Assembly (NCBI RefSeq): GCF_029227915.1
Contig: NC_079877.1
Coordinates: 27,551,851 to 27,615,850, forward strand
Length of the DNA stretch: 64,000 bases
Direction of reading: 5' to 3'
Origin: Hydractinia symbiolongicarpus
Taxonomy: Eukaryota; Cnidaria; Hydrozoa; Anthoathecata; Hydractiniidae
Program-made: the position numbers and the translations under genes
Part shown: one piece after another, positions 25,893-35,509 of the stretch
How positions within the stretch are numbered: the first letter of the stretch is position 1
Layout: each line of letters opens with the position of its first letter
Notes under the pieces: generated by a model
Seen by the model: the letters and a program-made list of their open reading frames with translations, nothing else
Databases searched by the model: none
Told to the model about the DNA's origin: nothing

Positions 25893-27047
25893 ATGTTTTT
25901 AAAATTAGTAAATACAGAATTTCATATTTTTAAATATTTTCTAAAGATTATAATTAAAATGAATTTCATAATGGTATTCAAATTTTGCATTTCGTATTTT
26001 TAAAAATACAAATTTCGTATTTCGTATTTTGAAAAATAAAAATTAAGAGATCTTATTTGAGTAGACCAGAAAATTAAATTTTGTAATCAACAAGTTGGTG
26101 TCAGGCTTCACACACCCACACATTCTATGTTAAATTTCTGCTTTTTATGGTCTTGCTATGAGTTTCTGTTGCGAGTGTGACCTTTCATGCAAACGCATGC
26201 AATTTCCCCTCATTTTCACCCTAATTTTTTTTAAATTTAATCTCAATTTATTCCTCCTTTTTTTTGCTTCTTCACACCTTGCCATGAATCATGAGTTCGC
26301 TTATGTAAATGTTCACATCAACTTGCCCGCGTAAATATTGATAAAAAATTAATGACTTTCTGTCTGATTCTACGCTAGAAGTACTTTCATTACTTTGTGC
26401 AAACAGCAACACAAAATCATTTTGTTATCCCGGGTAATAGTAACCTGTTCTTTTTTTAGCTATTGTTAATACTATTAAACTCAGTTTTCTCTGCTTGTGG
26501 TTTTAAAATATAATATGAATATTATCTCTTAAAAAAAAAAAAAAATAAATAAACAAGAATAAATTTTCTTTCATTTGGATAAATTGTTTTATCTTCTTTT
26601 TATTTATTCGGAAATACCTTTTAGCATTCCTGTCAAGATGAAAATCAAAACTAAATTCATGTGCAAAGACTTCACAATCAACTTAGTCCTTTTGTAACAA
26701 TAAAATGAAGTTTAATTAAGAATAGACAAGCACAAAGTCTAGAAAGGATTGACTAGCTACCATGCTCTAATTTAATTTTTTGTATGTAAATTAATTTTTC
26801 GTATGTAAATTAACTTTTTATAGTGGGATTAAAATAAAGATTAAAAAATAATAAATGCAAGGTAAATAAAGAAATTATGCTAGCTATCTTGGCATAAAGA
26901 TAAACTTTCATGAATAATCTGTAGGAACAAAGTACGAAAAGACCATTTCTGATGTTATAATTATATTATTCATTTTTACCTCAACAGTGACACTAAATTC
27001 ATAAATTAACCAAAAATAAACATCATAATTATTATCATGGATCACCT
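25893..27047. other. Gene-free AT-rich DNA between TIR copy A and copia
   Basis: Very AT-rich, with a poly-A/T run at 26531-26546 and duplicated words such as GTATGTAAATTAATTTTT / GTATGTAAATTAACTTTT at 26780-26820. I see no coding frame or RNA gene. Confidence 0.5.
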
Positions 27048-27052
27048 GTATC

Positions 27053-27150
27053 TGTTAATTCATATATGCTTTGTATATTTTAGTGTATATAATAGATAGT
27101 GGGCTTGGTCCCCTGATTGGCGTTAATCTACATTGTTGTCAATTTTATCA
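27053..27150 (+). repeat. 5' LTR of the copia element
   Basis: A 98-bp terminal repeat, TGTTAATTC to TTTTATCA, that reads identical to the copy at 31816-31913. It contains TATA-rich sequence (GTGTATATAATAG) that could serve as a promoter. I see no AATAAA. Confidence 0.97.
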
Positions 27151-27151
27151 A

Positions 27152-27163
27152 TGGTAGCAGAGG
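27152..27163 (+). other. Primer-binding site, initiator tRNA-Met
   Basis: TGGTAGCAGAGG is the exact complement of the last 12 bases (including CCA) of metazoan initiator tRNA-Met as I know it. It begins one base after the LTR, where reverse transcription is primed. Confidence 0.88.
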
Positions 27164-27172
27164 GTAATCACC

Positions 27173-30100
27173 ATGTCGGTGAAGATCAAACCCCCAGAGT
27201 TTAAAGAGAACAATTATGAGCGTTATCGTGTAGAGCTAGAAGCTTGGCGTGAAATTACAGACTTAGCGAAGTCGAAACAAGGTATTGCGATTGCCTTGTC
27301 GTTACCTGAAGATAGTGAACAGGGTATTCGAGAGAAAGTTTTTGATGAACTAAGTATAGATGACTTAAAGACAGACACTGGTCTGGATACATTGTTAGCG
27401 TTTCTTGATACAAAGCTTAAAAAGGATGATTTAGCAGATATGTGGGATAAGTTTGATGATTTTGAAGAATATCGGCGTGAACAAGGACAATCAATAGCAG
27501 ACTACATTTCAAAATTTGATCACAAGTACAAGAAATTGTTGAAACAAAAGATGAAATTGCCTTCAGAAATATTAGCTTTTAAACTTTTGAAAAATGCTAA
27601 CATTACTACGGATGAACGTTTATTGGTTCTTACTGGTATGAATTATGATGAAAAAGAGACTTTATATGAGCAAGCACAAGCATCTTTGAAAAAATTTCAA
27701 GGGGATCAAGTCAAAGCTGATAGAAAAGGAACTGCCATTCAGTTAAGTGCTGCATACTTAGCTGAAAACGAAGATGCTTTACTAGCTGCTGGATTTGTTC
27801 GTAGAAATGCTAGTGATAGCTATGGAAGAGGCAAAAGAACTGGTCAATACTTTTCCCAAGGAGGCCGAGGAAGAGGAAGAGTACAAGGACGAGGAAATTC
27901 ATTTGGCAACCATAACAGAACAACAACGGAAAGAGCAATGAATCCAAAGAATGCGGCAGGTAAAGTTCTAACGTGCATATCATGTGGATCATATCGACAT
28001 TTAATTGCTGATTGTCCACACAGTTGGGAAAACTTGACCAAAGCAGCTGTTGTAGAGAATGAATGTCTTTTCACCGGAGGTATTAAACAAGAAGTGCAAC
28101 TGCTTGGTGATGAAGCTGTTAAATGTGTTGTGTTAGATTGTGCATGTTCAAGCACCGTTTGTGGAGAAAAATGGCTTGATGACTACATTCAATCCCTGAA
28201 TAAAAGTGAAAAGCTTAGTCTGCAGAGACAACACAGTGATCGAATGTTTAGATTTGGAGGTGGAGAGATTTTGAAATCACAAGGAGCTTTTGATATTCCT
28301 GCAACTCTTGCCGGTAAGAAGATAACCATTCATACCGATGTTGTTACTTCTGATATCCCGTTATTGCTATCTTTGAAAGCAATGAAAAAGGCGAAAATCA
28401 AATTGGATCTTGAGAATGATTCTGCTGAGATCTTTGGGAAGACCGTCGTTTTGAACCATACCAGTTCTGGTCACTATTGCCTACCAATAAATGGTTCAGA
28501 ATTCTCAGTTAGTGAAATATTTGCAGTGCAGTTATCCAGTTTAGATGATGAGCATTTGTATCAGAAGTTGCTGAAGCTCCATCGTCAATTTGCTCATCCA
28601 CCAAGAATGAAATTAGTCTCATTATTGAAGGATGCCCAGATTTGGAGAAGTGAATATATGGATGTGCTCAAAATGATAGAAGAAAAATGCGAATTATGCA
28701 AAACACACAAAAAAACTCCACCTCGACCTGCTGTTTGCTTGCCAATGGCAGCTGAATTTAATGAAAAAGTAGCAATGGACCTCAAGAGTTGGAGTGGTCG
28801 TTGGATCCTACATATCATTGATATGTGGTCTAGGTTGACAGTTTCGAAGTTTATACCAAGAAAAAAGCCCAGTGATGTTATTGATACTATAATGCTTCAT
28901 TGGGTTGGTGCAGGGTATGGAGTAATGCAAGCCATGCTGACAGACAATGGAGGCGAATTTACATCTGAAGAATCTAGGGAAGTTGCAAGTATTCTTAACG
29001 TTCAAGTATGTACAACAGCTGCGGAGAGCCCTTTTCAAAATGGCCTCTGTGAAAGAGTCCATGCAGTTACAGATTCTATGCTTCTCAAAATGATTGACCA
29101 GTGCCCAAAGACCCCTGTTGAAGTTTTACTTGCTTGGGCTACAATGGCAAGAAACGCTTTACAGATGTGGCATGGTTTCAGCAGTTATCAACTAGTGTTT
29201 GGTAAAAATCCTAACCTACCAAACATTATGGAAGCTACACCACCAGCTCTTGAAGGATCAACGTCAAGTGCAATACTTGCTCAACATCTTAATGCACTCC
29301 ATGAAGCAAGAAAAAGTTTTATTCAATCAGAAGCTTCAGAAAGAATTAGACGTGCACTACGAACCAAGATTCGATCATCCGAAGAGACGTTTGAACATGG
29401 TGACAACGTCTATTACAAGAGAGAGGGACATGACCGTTGGCTTGGACCAGCGAGAGTGATTTTCCAAGATGGAAAAGTTATATTTGTTCGACATGGCTCA
29501 GTTTTTGTGCGTGTATCTCCCAATCGTCTCATCAAAACGAATTATTCAATGACAAACACCAAGGAGAATATTGAAATAAAAAGTCGAGGTGATGAATTTG
29601 TTCATTCTAAGGAAAAAGCCATCAATGACAGGCATGCTTTTTCAGAAGAATTCAGCAATACAGTGCCACAGGAACATACTGGCCCTGTGAATCCCGTGCC
29701 AGCATTTGACAAAGAGGCAGTTTCTAGCAGGAGTGACATGGATGTAAAACGCTATCCCAAAAAGAACGATGTCTTGACAATACAGCACGTTGGAGATAGT
29801 GTTGTCTCAAAAGTGAGAGTGCTTGGCCGTGCAGGTAAATCCTCAGGAAAACACAAAGATTGGTTCAACGTCAAAGATGTTGATACAGGAACTTCAACAT
29901 CTGTGAATTTGAAAGGTTTGCAATGGGATTTTCATGTTGATTCTACACAGAAGAATGATGTTCCTAATTCTGCACAGAATGGTAGTGTCAAAACAATGGC
30001 ACATGAACACGTCAACATAGTTTTGGTACCGAAAGAAGATCACAACAATGCTGATTGTCTTGTGGCAAAGCAAGAAGAGTTGCTTAAACTCAAATCTTTT

Positions 30101-31534
30101 CGAACATACGAGGAAGTGCCAAACAAACACCAGGAGACGATATCGACAACATGGGTTTTATGGATGAAAGGTGATGCAGTGCGAGCTCGATTAGTTGCCA
30201 GAGGGTATGAAGAGAATTGTTCAGCACCAACAGACTCTCCAACTGTTAGCAAGAGTGGTTTACGAATATTCTTTGTTGTAACTAATATGAAGAAATGGAA
30301 GATGCAGGCCACTGACATAAAATCAGCATTTTTGCAAGGGAAGAAATTAGCTAGAACAGTCTATGTAAAGCCACCAACAGAAGCAGATACTGCTGATGGT
30401 TTTGTCTGGAAATTAAATCACTGTCTGTATGGTTTGAATGATGCCGCAAGGCAGTTTTATGACAGTGTACGTGAAGAGTTGTTGCGGTCTGAATGCCATC
30501 AATCCAAATTGGATCCTGCATTATTCTATTTTGAGAAGGATGGTGAATTACATGGTATTTTCGCTTGCCATGTTGATGATTTTCTGCATGCTGGTTCCAG
30601 TGTTTTTCAAGAGTGTGTGATCGACCGTTTGAAGGAACGTTTCATTGTTGGTAAGTTCGAAGAAAACGTCTTCAGTTATGTTGGTTTTGAAATAGAGCAA
30701 ATTGAGTCTGGAATAATGTTACAGCAGAATCAATATGTGGATAACATTGAAAATCCATGTATATCTTCGCAGCGATTGTCGCAAAAGAAAGAAGAACTAA
30801 CCAACACTGAATATACCCAACTACGTTCAATTGTTGGACGTCTCAACTGGGTTGCCCAAGGAACACGACCTGATCTGGCATATGATGTGGTGGATTTAAG
30901 CACAAAATTTAAGAATGCATGTGTTCACGATCTTATTCGAGCGACTAAAAACATACGCAGGCTGAAGCAAGGATCATGCACAATATTTTACCCATTTCTT
31001 GCAGAGATAAAAACATGGCGTATTATTGTTTTCTCAGATGCATCACATGCAAATCTCAGTGATGGTGTATCCAGCATGGGTGGGCATATTGTCTTTCTTG
31101 CTGATGCAAACAATCACTGCTGTGTATTGTCTTGGCAAGCTAATAAGATCAAACGTATTGTTCGATCAACCATTGCAGCTGAAGCCTTAAGTCTTCAGGA
31201 GGGATTGGAAGATGCTATTTTTCATCAAAACATGTTGCTTGAAATATTTGGACAACAGACAGCATCAATGGTGGTGCAAGCTTTTCCTATTGATGCAATT
31301 GTAGACAACAAAAGTGTTATTGAAGCCATTAACTCGACAAAAATGGTTGATGATCGAAGACTACGTATCGACATCAGCACTATCAAAGAATCATTAAGTA
31401 GGGGTGAAATTAGAAGTGTAAAATGGTGCCCAGGATCTTATCAACTTGCCAATTGTCTCACAAAACGTGGAGCTCAATGTAGTCAACTCATTCAAACACT
31501 GCAGAAGGGCAAGTTAATTGAACAGTGGATCTAA
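27173..31534 (+). CDS. Copia Gag-Pol polyprotein (1453 aa)
   Basis: One uninterrupted frame carries all copia functions. Gag is N-terminal; a CCHC zinc knuckle (CISCGSYRHLIADC) lies near residue 270. The protease region is near 320 (VLDCACSSTVCG, where D-C-A replaces the usual D-S/T-G). The integrase zinc site (H..H..CELC) spans about 468-509 and the catalytic core D (AMDLKS), D (LTDNGGEF), E (NGLCERVH) lies at about 536, 591 and 627. The reverse transcriptase runs from about 1008 (RARLVARGYEE; TDIKSAFLQGK) with the active site HVDDF near 1133. RNase H follows (VFSDASHAN near 1288; AAEALSLQEGLEDAIF; DNKSVIEAIN). The ATG lies only 22 bp after the LTR and 9 bp after the primer-binding site, so the RNA leader is minimal. 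Gag and Pol share one frame, with no frameshift or stop between them. Confidence 0.96.
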   Translation: MSVKIKPPEFKENNYERYRVELEAWREITDLAKSKQGIAIALSLPEDSEQGIREKVFDELSIDDLKTDTGLDTLLAFLDTKLKKDDLADMWDKFDDFEEYRREQGQSIADYISKFDHKYKKLLKQKMKLPSEILAFKLLKNANITTDERLLVLTGMNYDEKETLYEQAQASLKKFQGDQVKADRKGTAIQLSAAYLAENEDALLAAGFVRRNASDSYGRGKRTGQYFSQGGRGRGRVQGRGNSFGNHNRTTTERAMNPKNAAGKVLTCISCGSYRHLIADCPHSWENLTKAAVVENECLFTGGIKQEVQLLGDEAVKCVVLDCACSSTVCGEKWLDDYIQSLNKSEKLSLQRQHSDRMFRFGGGEILKSQGAFDIPATLAGKKITIHTDVVTSDIPLLLSLKAMKKAKIKLDLENDSAEIFGKTVVLNHTSSGHYCLPINGSEFSVSEIFAVQLSSLDDEHLYQKLLKLHRQFAHPPRMKLVSLLKDAQIWRSEYMDVLKMIEEKCELCKTHKKTPPRPAVCLPMAAEFNEKVAMDLKSWSGRWILHIIDMWSRLTVSKFIPRKKPSDVIDTIMLHWVGAGYGVMQAMLTDNGGEFTSEESREVASILNVQVCTTAAESPFQNGLCERVHAVTDSMLLKMIDQCPKTPVEVLLAWATMARNALQMWHGFSSYQLVFGKNPNLPNIMEATPPALEGSTSSAILAQHLNALHEARKSFIQSEASERIRRALRTKIRSSEETFEHGDNVYYKREGHDRWLGPARVIFQDGKVIFVRHGSVFVRVSPNRLIKTNYSMTNTKENIEIKSRGDEFVHSKEKAINDRHAFSEEFSNTVPQEHTGPVNPVPAFDKEAVSSRSDMDVKRYPKKNDVLTIQHVGDSVVSKVRVLGRAGKSSGKHKDWFNVKDVDTGTSTSVNLKGLQWDFHVDSTQKNDVPNSAQNGSVKTMAHEHVNIVLVPKEDHNNADCLVAKQEELLKLKSFRTYEEVPNKHQETISTTWVLWMKGDAVRARLVARGYEENCSAPTDSPTVSKSGLRIFFVVTNMKKWKMQATDIKSAFLQGKKLARTVYVKPPTEADTADGFVWKLNHCLYGLNDAARQFYDSVREELLRSECHQSKLDPALFYFEKDGELHGIFACHVDDFLHAGSSVFQECVIDRLKERFIVGKFEENVFSYVGFEIEQIESGIMLQQNQYVDNIENPCISSQRLSQKKEELTNTEYTQLRSIVGRLNWVAQGTRPDLAYDVVDLSTKFKNACVHDLIRATKNIRRLKQGSCTIFYPFLAEIKTWRIIVFSDASHANLSDGVSSMGGHIVFLADANNHCCVLSWQANKIKRIVRSTIAAEALSLQEGLEDAIFHQNMLLEIFGQQTASMVVQAFPIDAIVDNKSVIEAINSTKMVDDRRLRIDISTIKESLSRGEIRSVKWCPGSYQLANCLTKRGAQCSQLIQTLQKGKLIEQWI

Positions 31535-31815
31535 TGACTTTTGTTGGTTGAAGTCGATTCAAAACTGTTATAGCACAGATGCTTATTGTTTGATTATCGA
31601 TATTGGTTTTATTCTGAAGATTTTGTGTTCTTAAAACAGCGAGAAACAATGATAGATGAGAATTGATAAACGCTTATCTTCCACTGTGGACATTTTCATC
31701 TCTGGACGTTTCATCTTATGTTTTGGATTTTCCTATTCTTTGTTTTGTTTATTTCTCCACCGCTTCAGGGACCAGCCAACATAGTGTGCACAAGAAAGAC
31801 AGAGATTTTTACTAA

Positions 31816-31913
31816 TGTTAATTCATATATGCTTTGTATATTTTAGTGTATATAATAGATAGTGGGCTTGGTCCCCTGATTGGCGTTAATCTACATTGTT
31901 GTCAATTTTATCA
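31816..31913 (+). repeat. 3' LTR of the copia element
   Basis: A 98-bp repeat that reads identical to the 5' LTR, followed directly by the second copy of the target duplication GTATC. The best polypurine tract is the weak AAGAAAGACAGAGA run about 10 bp upstream. Confidence 0.97.
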
Positions 31914-31918
31914 GTATC

Positions 31919-32787
31919 AACAAAATAAAGAGGTTCATTTCTGGTATTATAATTATAATGTCAATTTGTATCTCAGCAGTGACACAGAATTTACCAATGG
32001 CCACCTCTTTACTTTCATTGAGAAAATCATTTGTCACGTGTGCTGATGTCTATTCTTAATTATTTTTCATAATTATAAAAAAAATTAATTAACTGTCAAT
32101 TTTTGAGGGTTTTTTTGCCACAGAAGAACAGTTTACAGCAGCAATTTTGCAAAAAAATAGTGAAATGAAAGTGCATTTCATACTTTGGTCAAAGCAAATG
32201 CACTGCTATGATATTAAATCCATCAGATAATAAATTTATTATATTTTATGTCATTAAAAACTTTATTTACTTACTGATTAGTTTATGTGGGCTTAGAGAT
32301 TACAGTACACATAACGGAGCTAAGATATAATCTTATTGTGAGTTCATTAAAGGTGCATAATCACCCTTTTCGAAATAAATTAACATATATTTTCTTTATA
32401 TATTTTAAAGTTCAGGCGGAGTTATGACTTTCATAACTTACTAGAAATGGAAATAATGGTACTTAAATATCTTAAATTTGTTGTTTTTTTCTAGCCGCCA
32501 TATTTAACGATCTTGTTGATCTCTTATTCCTGTCTAATAAGCAGGCCGTCACAAAATGTTTATTTAACTGTAGGTAAACAAACGGCCTTAACTTTAAATG
32601 AGCACTGAGATGGTGTTGAATAACATCGCCATTATGGTAGGCTCTGTTCACGCCATGTTTTTGGCTTTTTTTTTGTAAAACATGGCATCAAAAATAAAAA
32701 GAAATTTTATCCCAGAGTTTTTACTGGAAAGGCACAGAAGAAAAAAAAAATTTTCTCTTTACAGGTCATTTCTTGAATAAAACTATG
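31919..32787. other. Gene-free DNA right of the copia element
   Basis: AT-rich sequence without a coding frame that I can support. Nothing recognisable before the diverged TIR element at 32788. Confidence 0.5.
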
Positions 32788-33603
32788 CCAGAGCTACAAA
32801 AAGAACCCGCTAACAAAATTACGAGTGCTATGGTGTGCGAAAAATCGCACTCGTAGGCAAAATTTACAAGTGTGATGTGAATATTTGGAAGTGTGATTCA
32901 CACTTGCAAATATTTATTATAAATGTTATTCGTTTAAACGTTTTTTGTTATTTAAGCTGTATAGAAATGAATTGTGCAAAACCATGGTAAAACAAATTAA
33001 CCACAAGGGCAAGGTTGAAACAACGTTGAACGCGATGATGTATTGGCAGATTTGCTATATGTTTTTGGCATTAAATATATTTCTAGACATTTTTGATTTC
33101 TCTTTCCCCTTTTAAAAAGATTTTTTAAACTTTATTTAACTTTTTTTTTTTGGGTATTACATCACGAGAACATTCGTCCGAAAGCTGTATTAAGGTACAG
33201 GACACCTAACCTCTCCCATGTTCTGGTTATATTTAACTTGCATGGGTGCGCACTCTTCTCACAGTATATTCTCTGTGACAATGAAAGTCAGACTGACTTG
33301 TGGCATGGTTCCAAATGGTCTTCCGTCTTTTGTTTGAATCTCTGTGAAATGCACCAGCCGTGCATAAGAGTGTCAGCTTGAAGGAAAAGGGCCGACTTTA
33401 ATGTTCTCTATAGTTTTCAAACAAATCAATCACGAAGAAATGAATGTTATGTAATCAGCGTAATAGCATTTTTCATTGCTCTGTAATATTTTCGAAATAG
33501 AAAAAATTCACAACTGTGATAAAAAGCACTCGTAAATCCTTTTACCAGTGTGAGTGTGTGGGCGAGTGCGTGTGCGATCGCACTTGTCTCAAGGAATGGC
33601 CTG
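32788..33603 (+). mobile_element. Diverged third copy of the CAGGG-ended TIR element
   Basis: The left part (GAGTGCTATGGTGTGCG, ATCGCACTCGTAGG, CAAAATTTACAAG) and the right part (GTGCGTGTGCGATCGCAC, then AAGGAATGGCCTG) follow the order and spacing of copy B, about 815 bp apart. The ends are degraded and I find no target duplication. I read it as an old relative in the same orientation as copy B. Confidence 0.5.
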
Positions 33604-34556
33604 TCTTTATTTTAGTCACCATTGTTTTGAAGACCAGAGACCAAACAAAACAAAACAGAAAGAAGAAATCACAATATTGTCTCATAGTTAATAATTATGA
33701 TAATTAATGTTTATCACGCTCTGTCTTTTTTAGTTAGCATGACAGGGTTTATTGCATATTATAAGCAAAAAAAAGCAACAAGGGTGAATGCACATTGTGA
33801 TTGTTAAGGATATTTGAATCATTATGGAGATAATTAAATTTAGAGCATAAAAGGGGAAATTCTGAAAATATAGGTATATATTCTAATTGTCTAGATGTGA
33901 TAATGTCTCCGTAATGAAACGACTAACTGTTTGAACAAAGGAAAATATCAAAAAGTGAGACAGCTAGCGAGACAAAGCTATCTTCAGAAACAACAACAGG
34001 AAGAGGTCGTTGCTGCACAGAAAAGTCTGATTTTAGTAAGTTAAAACATTTAAATAATAAAGAATATAGTCAAGTCTGGTAATAAATACGCATTTACGGA
34101 AATTTAAAGCATAAATGTGTTTAAAATCGCTAACCAAAAATAAATAATATTTTAAAACGCAAGCAGTTTAGTTACTTTAAGATTCCAATTATTAGAATTT
34201 GCCTCTGTCTTGTATTACTCCTTTAAGTTGAGAAAAACATTGCGTATCTTTCAACTTCCCTCGCCATTAGAAAATACGTCGGTTGCCGTTAAAAAAATTC
34301 GCATGCGTACTTTATTCCGGTTGAGCGGATATTTAACTGGTCAAATAATATAACAAATACGCGCTTCCAATTGAAAACTACGCACGGTCGATATTCTAGT
34401 TTTTCTTGATTAAATCACTTGTTTTGTGTTTGAAATTGTTTTTTCTTGTTATAGGTAACAAAATAAACAGTTATGATAATAAAAATCTCAGTTTTGGGAA
34501 ACAAAGAAGTTAAAAATGCAGTCATTTGACGAGGAAATAGTGTTTTAACTTGGACA
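33604..34556. other. Gene-free DNA between the third and second TIR copies
   Basis: About 950 bp of AT-rich sequence with no supported gene, RNA or repeat. Confidence 0.5.
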
Positions 34557-34561
34557 CACAT

Positions 34562-35471
34562 CAGGGAATTCCACGAAGAAAAAAACACGCGTGCTACTCA
34601 TCGCACGCGTAAATCTATTTTAGAAAATTTGCGCGTACGTTTTTTACGATTTTTTTCCTGGTTTATTTCACTCTTATCAGTCCCGTGAGTGTTCTTTAAG
34701 TGGTGTAAAAGTGCTAAATATATTAACAAAACGCCTTGGTTCGTTGTAGGAAGTAATTTATAATAGGTAAATAACAAAGAATTAAATTTAAACAGTGGAC
34801 GAAGAGACGCTGACAAGTGCCACACGTTGCACTTACTGCAATGGTCTGCCATTTTGTTTGCAGTGCTATTTATCCCCAACCTTGTTTCCAGGGTTATATT
34901 TTCTCGGTAGGTTATTTATTATCTATAAAAATGGTAAAAATGGGAGTCATTTTTTATTTATTGAGGTTTCAAGTTTTGTTTGTTAGATTTTGGGAGACGG
35001 CTTGTTTGGAATACTTTAAAGTTGTTCTTTAGATTGTTATGTTATGTTCTTTTATACAGTTAAGAATTTTAAAATAAAATGTTCAACATTTAATTTCACA
35101 CAGGCAGAAAAAAACACATTTAATTTAAACACGGGGAAAAAAACACAGCGTTTAATTAACGTTTTTAAAAAAATTTAATTTAACTACAAGTGGTTATAAA
35201 CTGTTTTTAATGATACAGTTGAAGCTGTCGACTTAAAACGATTGAGTTTCGGAATACAGTTTTTAATAGTTAAATGCTTAAAGCATAGCCTTAAGCAGCG
35301 ATATTAAATACGCTGTAGAAAATCAACTTTTATAATTCCTTCGTCAATTTCTTTTATTTTACGCGAGTAAAGAGCGTAATTAGCGCGTGCGATAAATTGC
35401 ACGCCTGAATAGCTGTTGCACGTGTGTCAGCGCGTGCGCGTGCGATCGCACGCGTCTCCTGGAATTCCCTG
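34562..35471 (+). mobile_element. 910-bp non-autonomous TIR element, copy B
   Basis: Same family as copy A: CAGGGAATTCC / GGAATTCCCTG ends and a 5-bp duplication CACAT (34557-34561 and 35472-35476). Near the right end is the 18-bp perfect palindrome CGCGTGCGATCGCACGCG (35437-35454). Near the left end, ACGCGTGC and GCACGCGT form an 8-bp hairpin. These CG palindromes are partly decayed in copy A, so B may be younger. It has no coding capacity. Confidence 0.9.
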
Positions 35472-35509
35472 CACATATTACACCTTGATCATAATCAATT
35501 GTTTTCTGT

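Larger units (their letters stand above)
27053..31913 (+). mobile_element. Complete Ty1/copia LTR retrotransposon with 98-bp LTRs
   Basis: Two direct repeats of 98 bp, 27053-27150 and 31816-31913, read as identical. They start with TG and end with CA, and are flanked by the 5-bp target duplication GTATC (27048-27052 and 31914-31918). A primer-binding site for initiator tRNA-Met (TGGTAGCAGAGG) follows the left LTR after one base. A single gag-pol frame fills the interior. Identical LTRs, a perfect target duplication and an unbroken frame point to a recent, possibly still mobile, insertion. The LTRs are far shorter than the several hundred bases usual for copia. The domain order (integrase before reverse transcriptase) is diagnostic of Ty1/copia; short LTRs would suit the GalEa group, but that needs a tree. 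Confidence 0.97.

Noticed and set aside
25070-35471. The two inverted TIR copies as ends of one 10-kb composite transposon
   Set aside because: Each copy has its own different 5-bp duplication, so they inserted separately.
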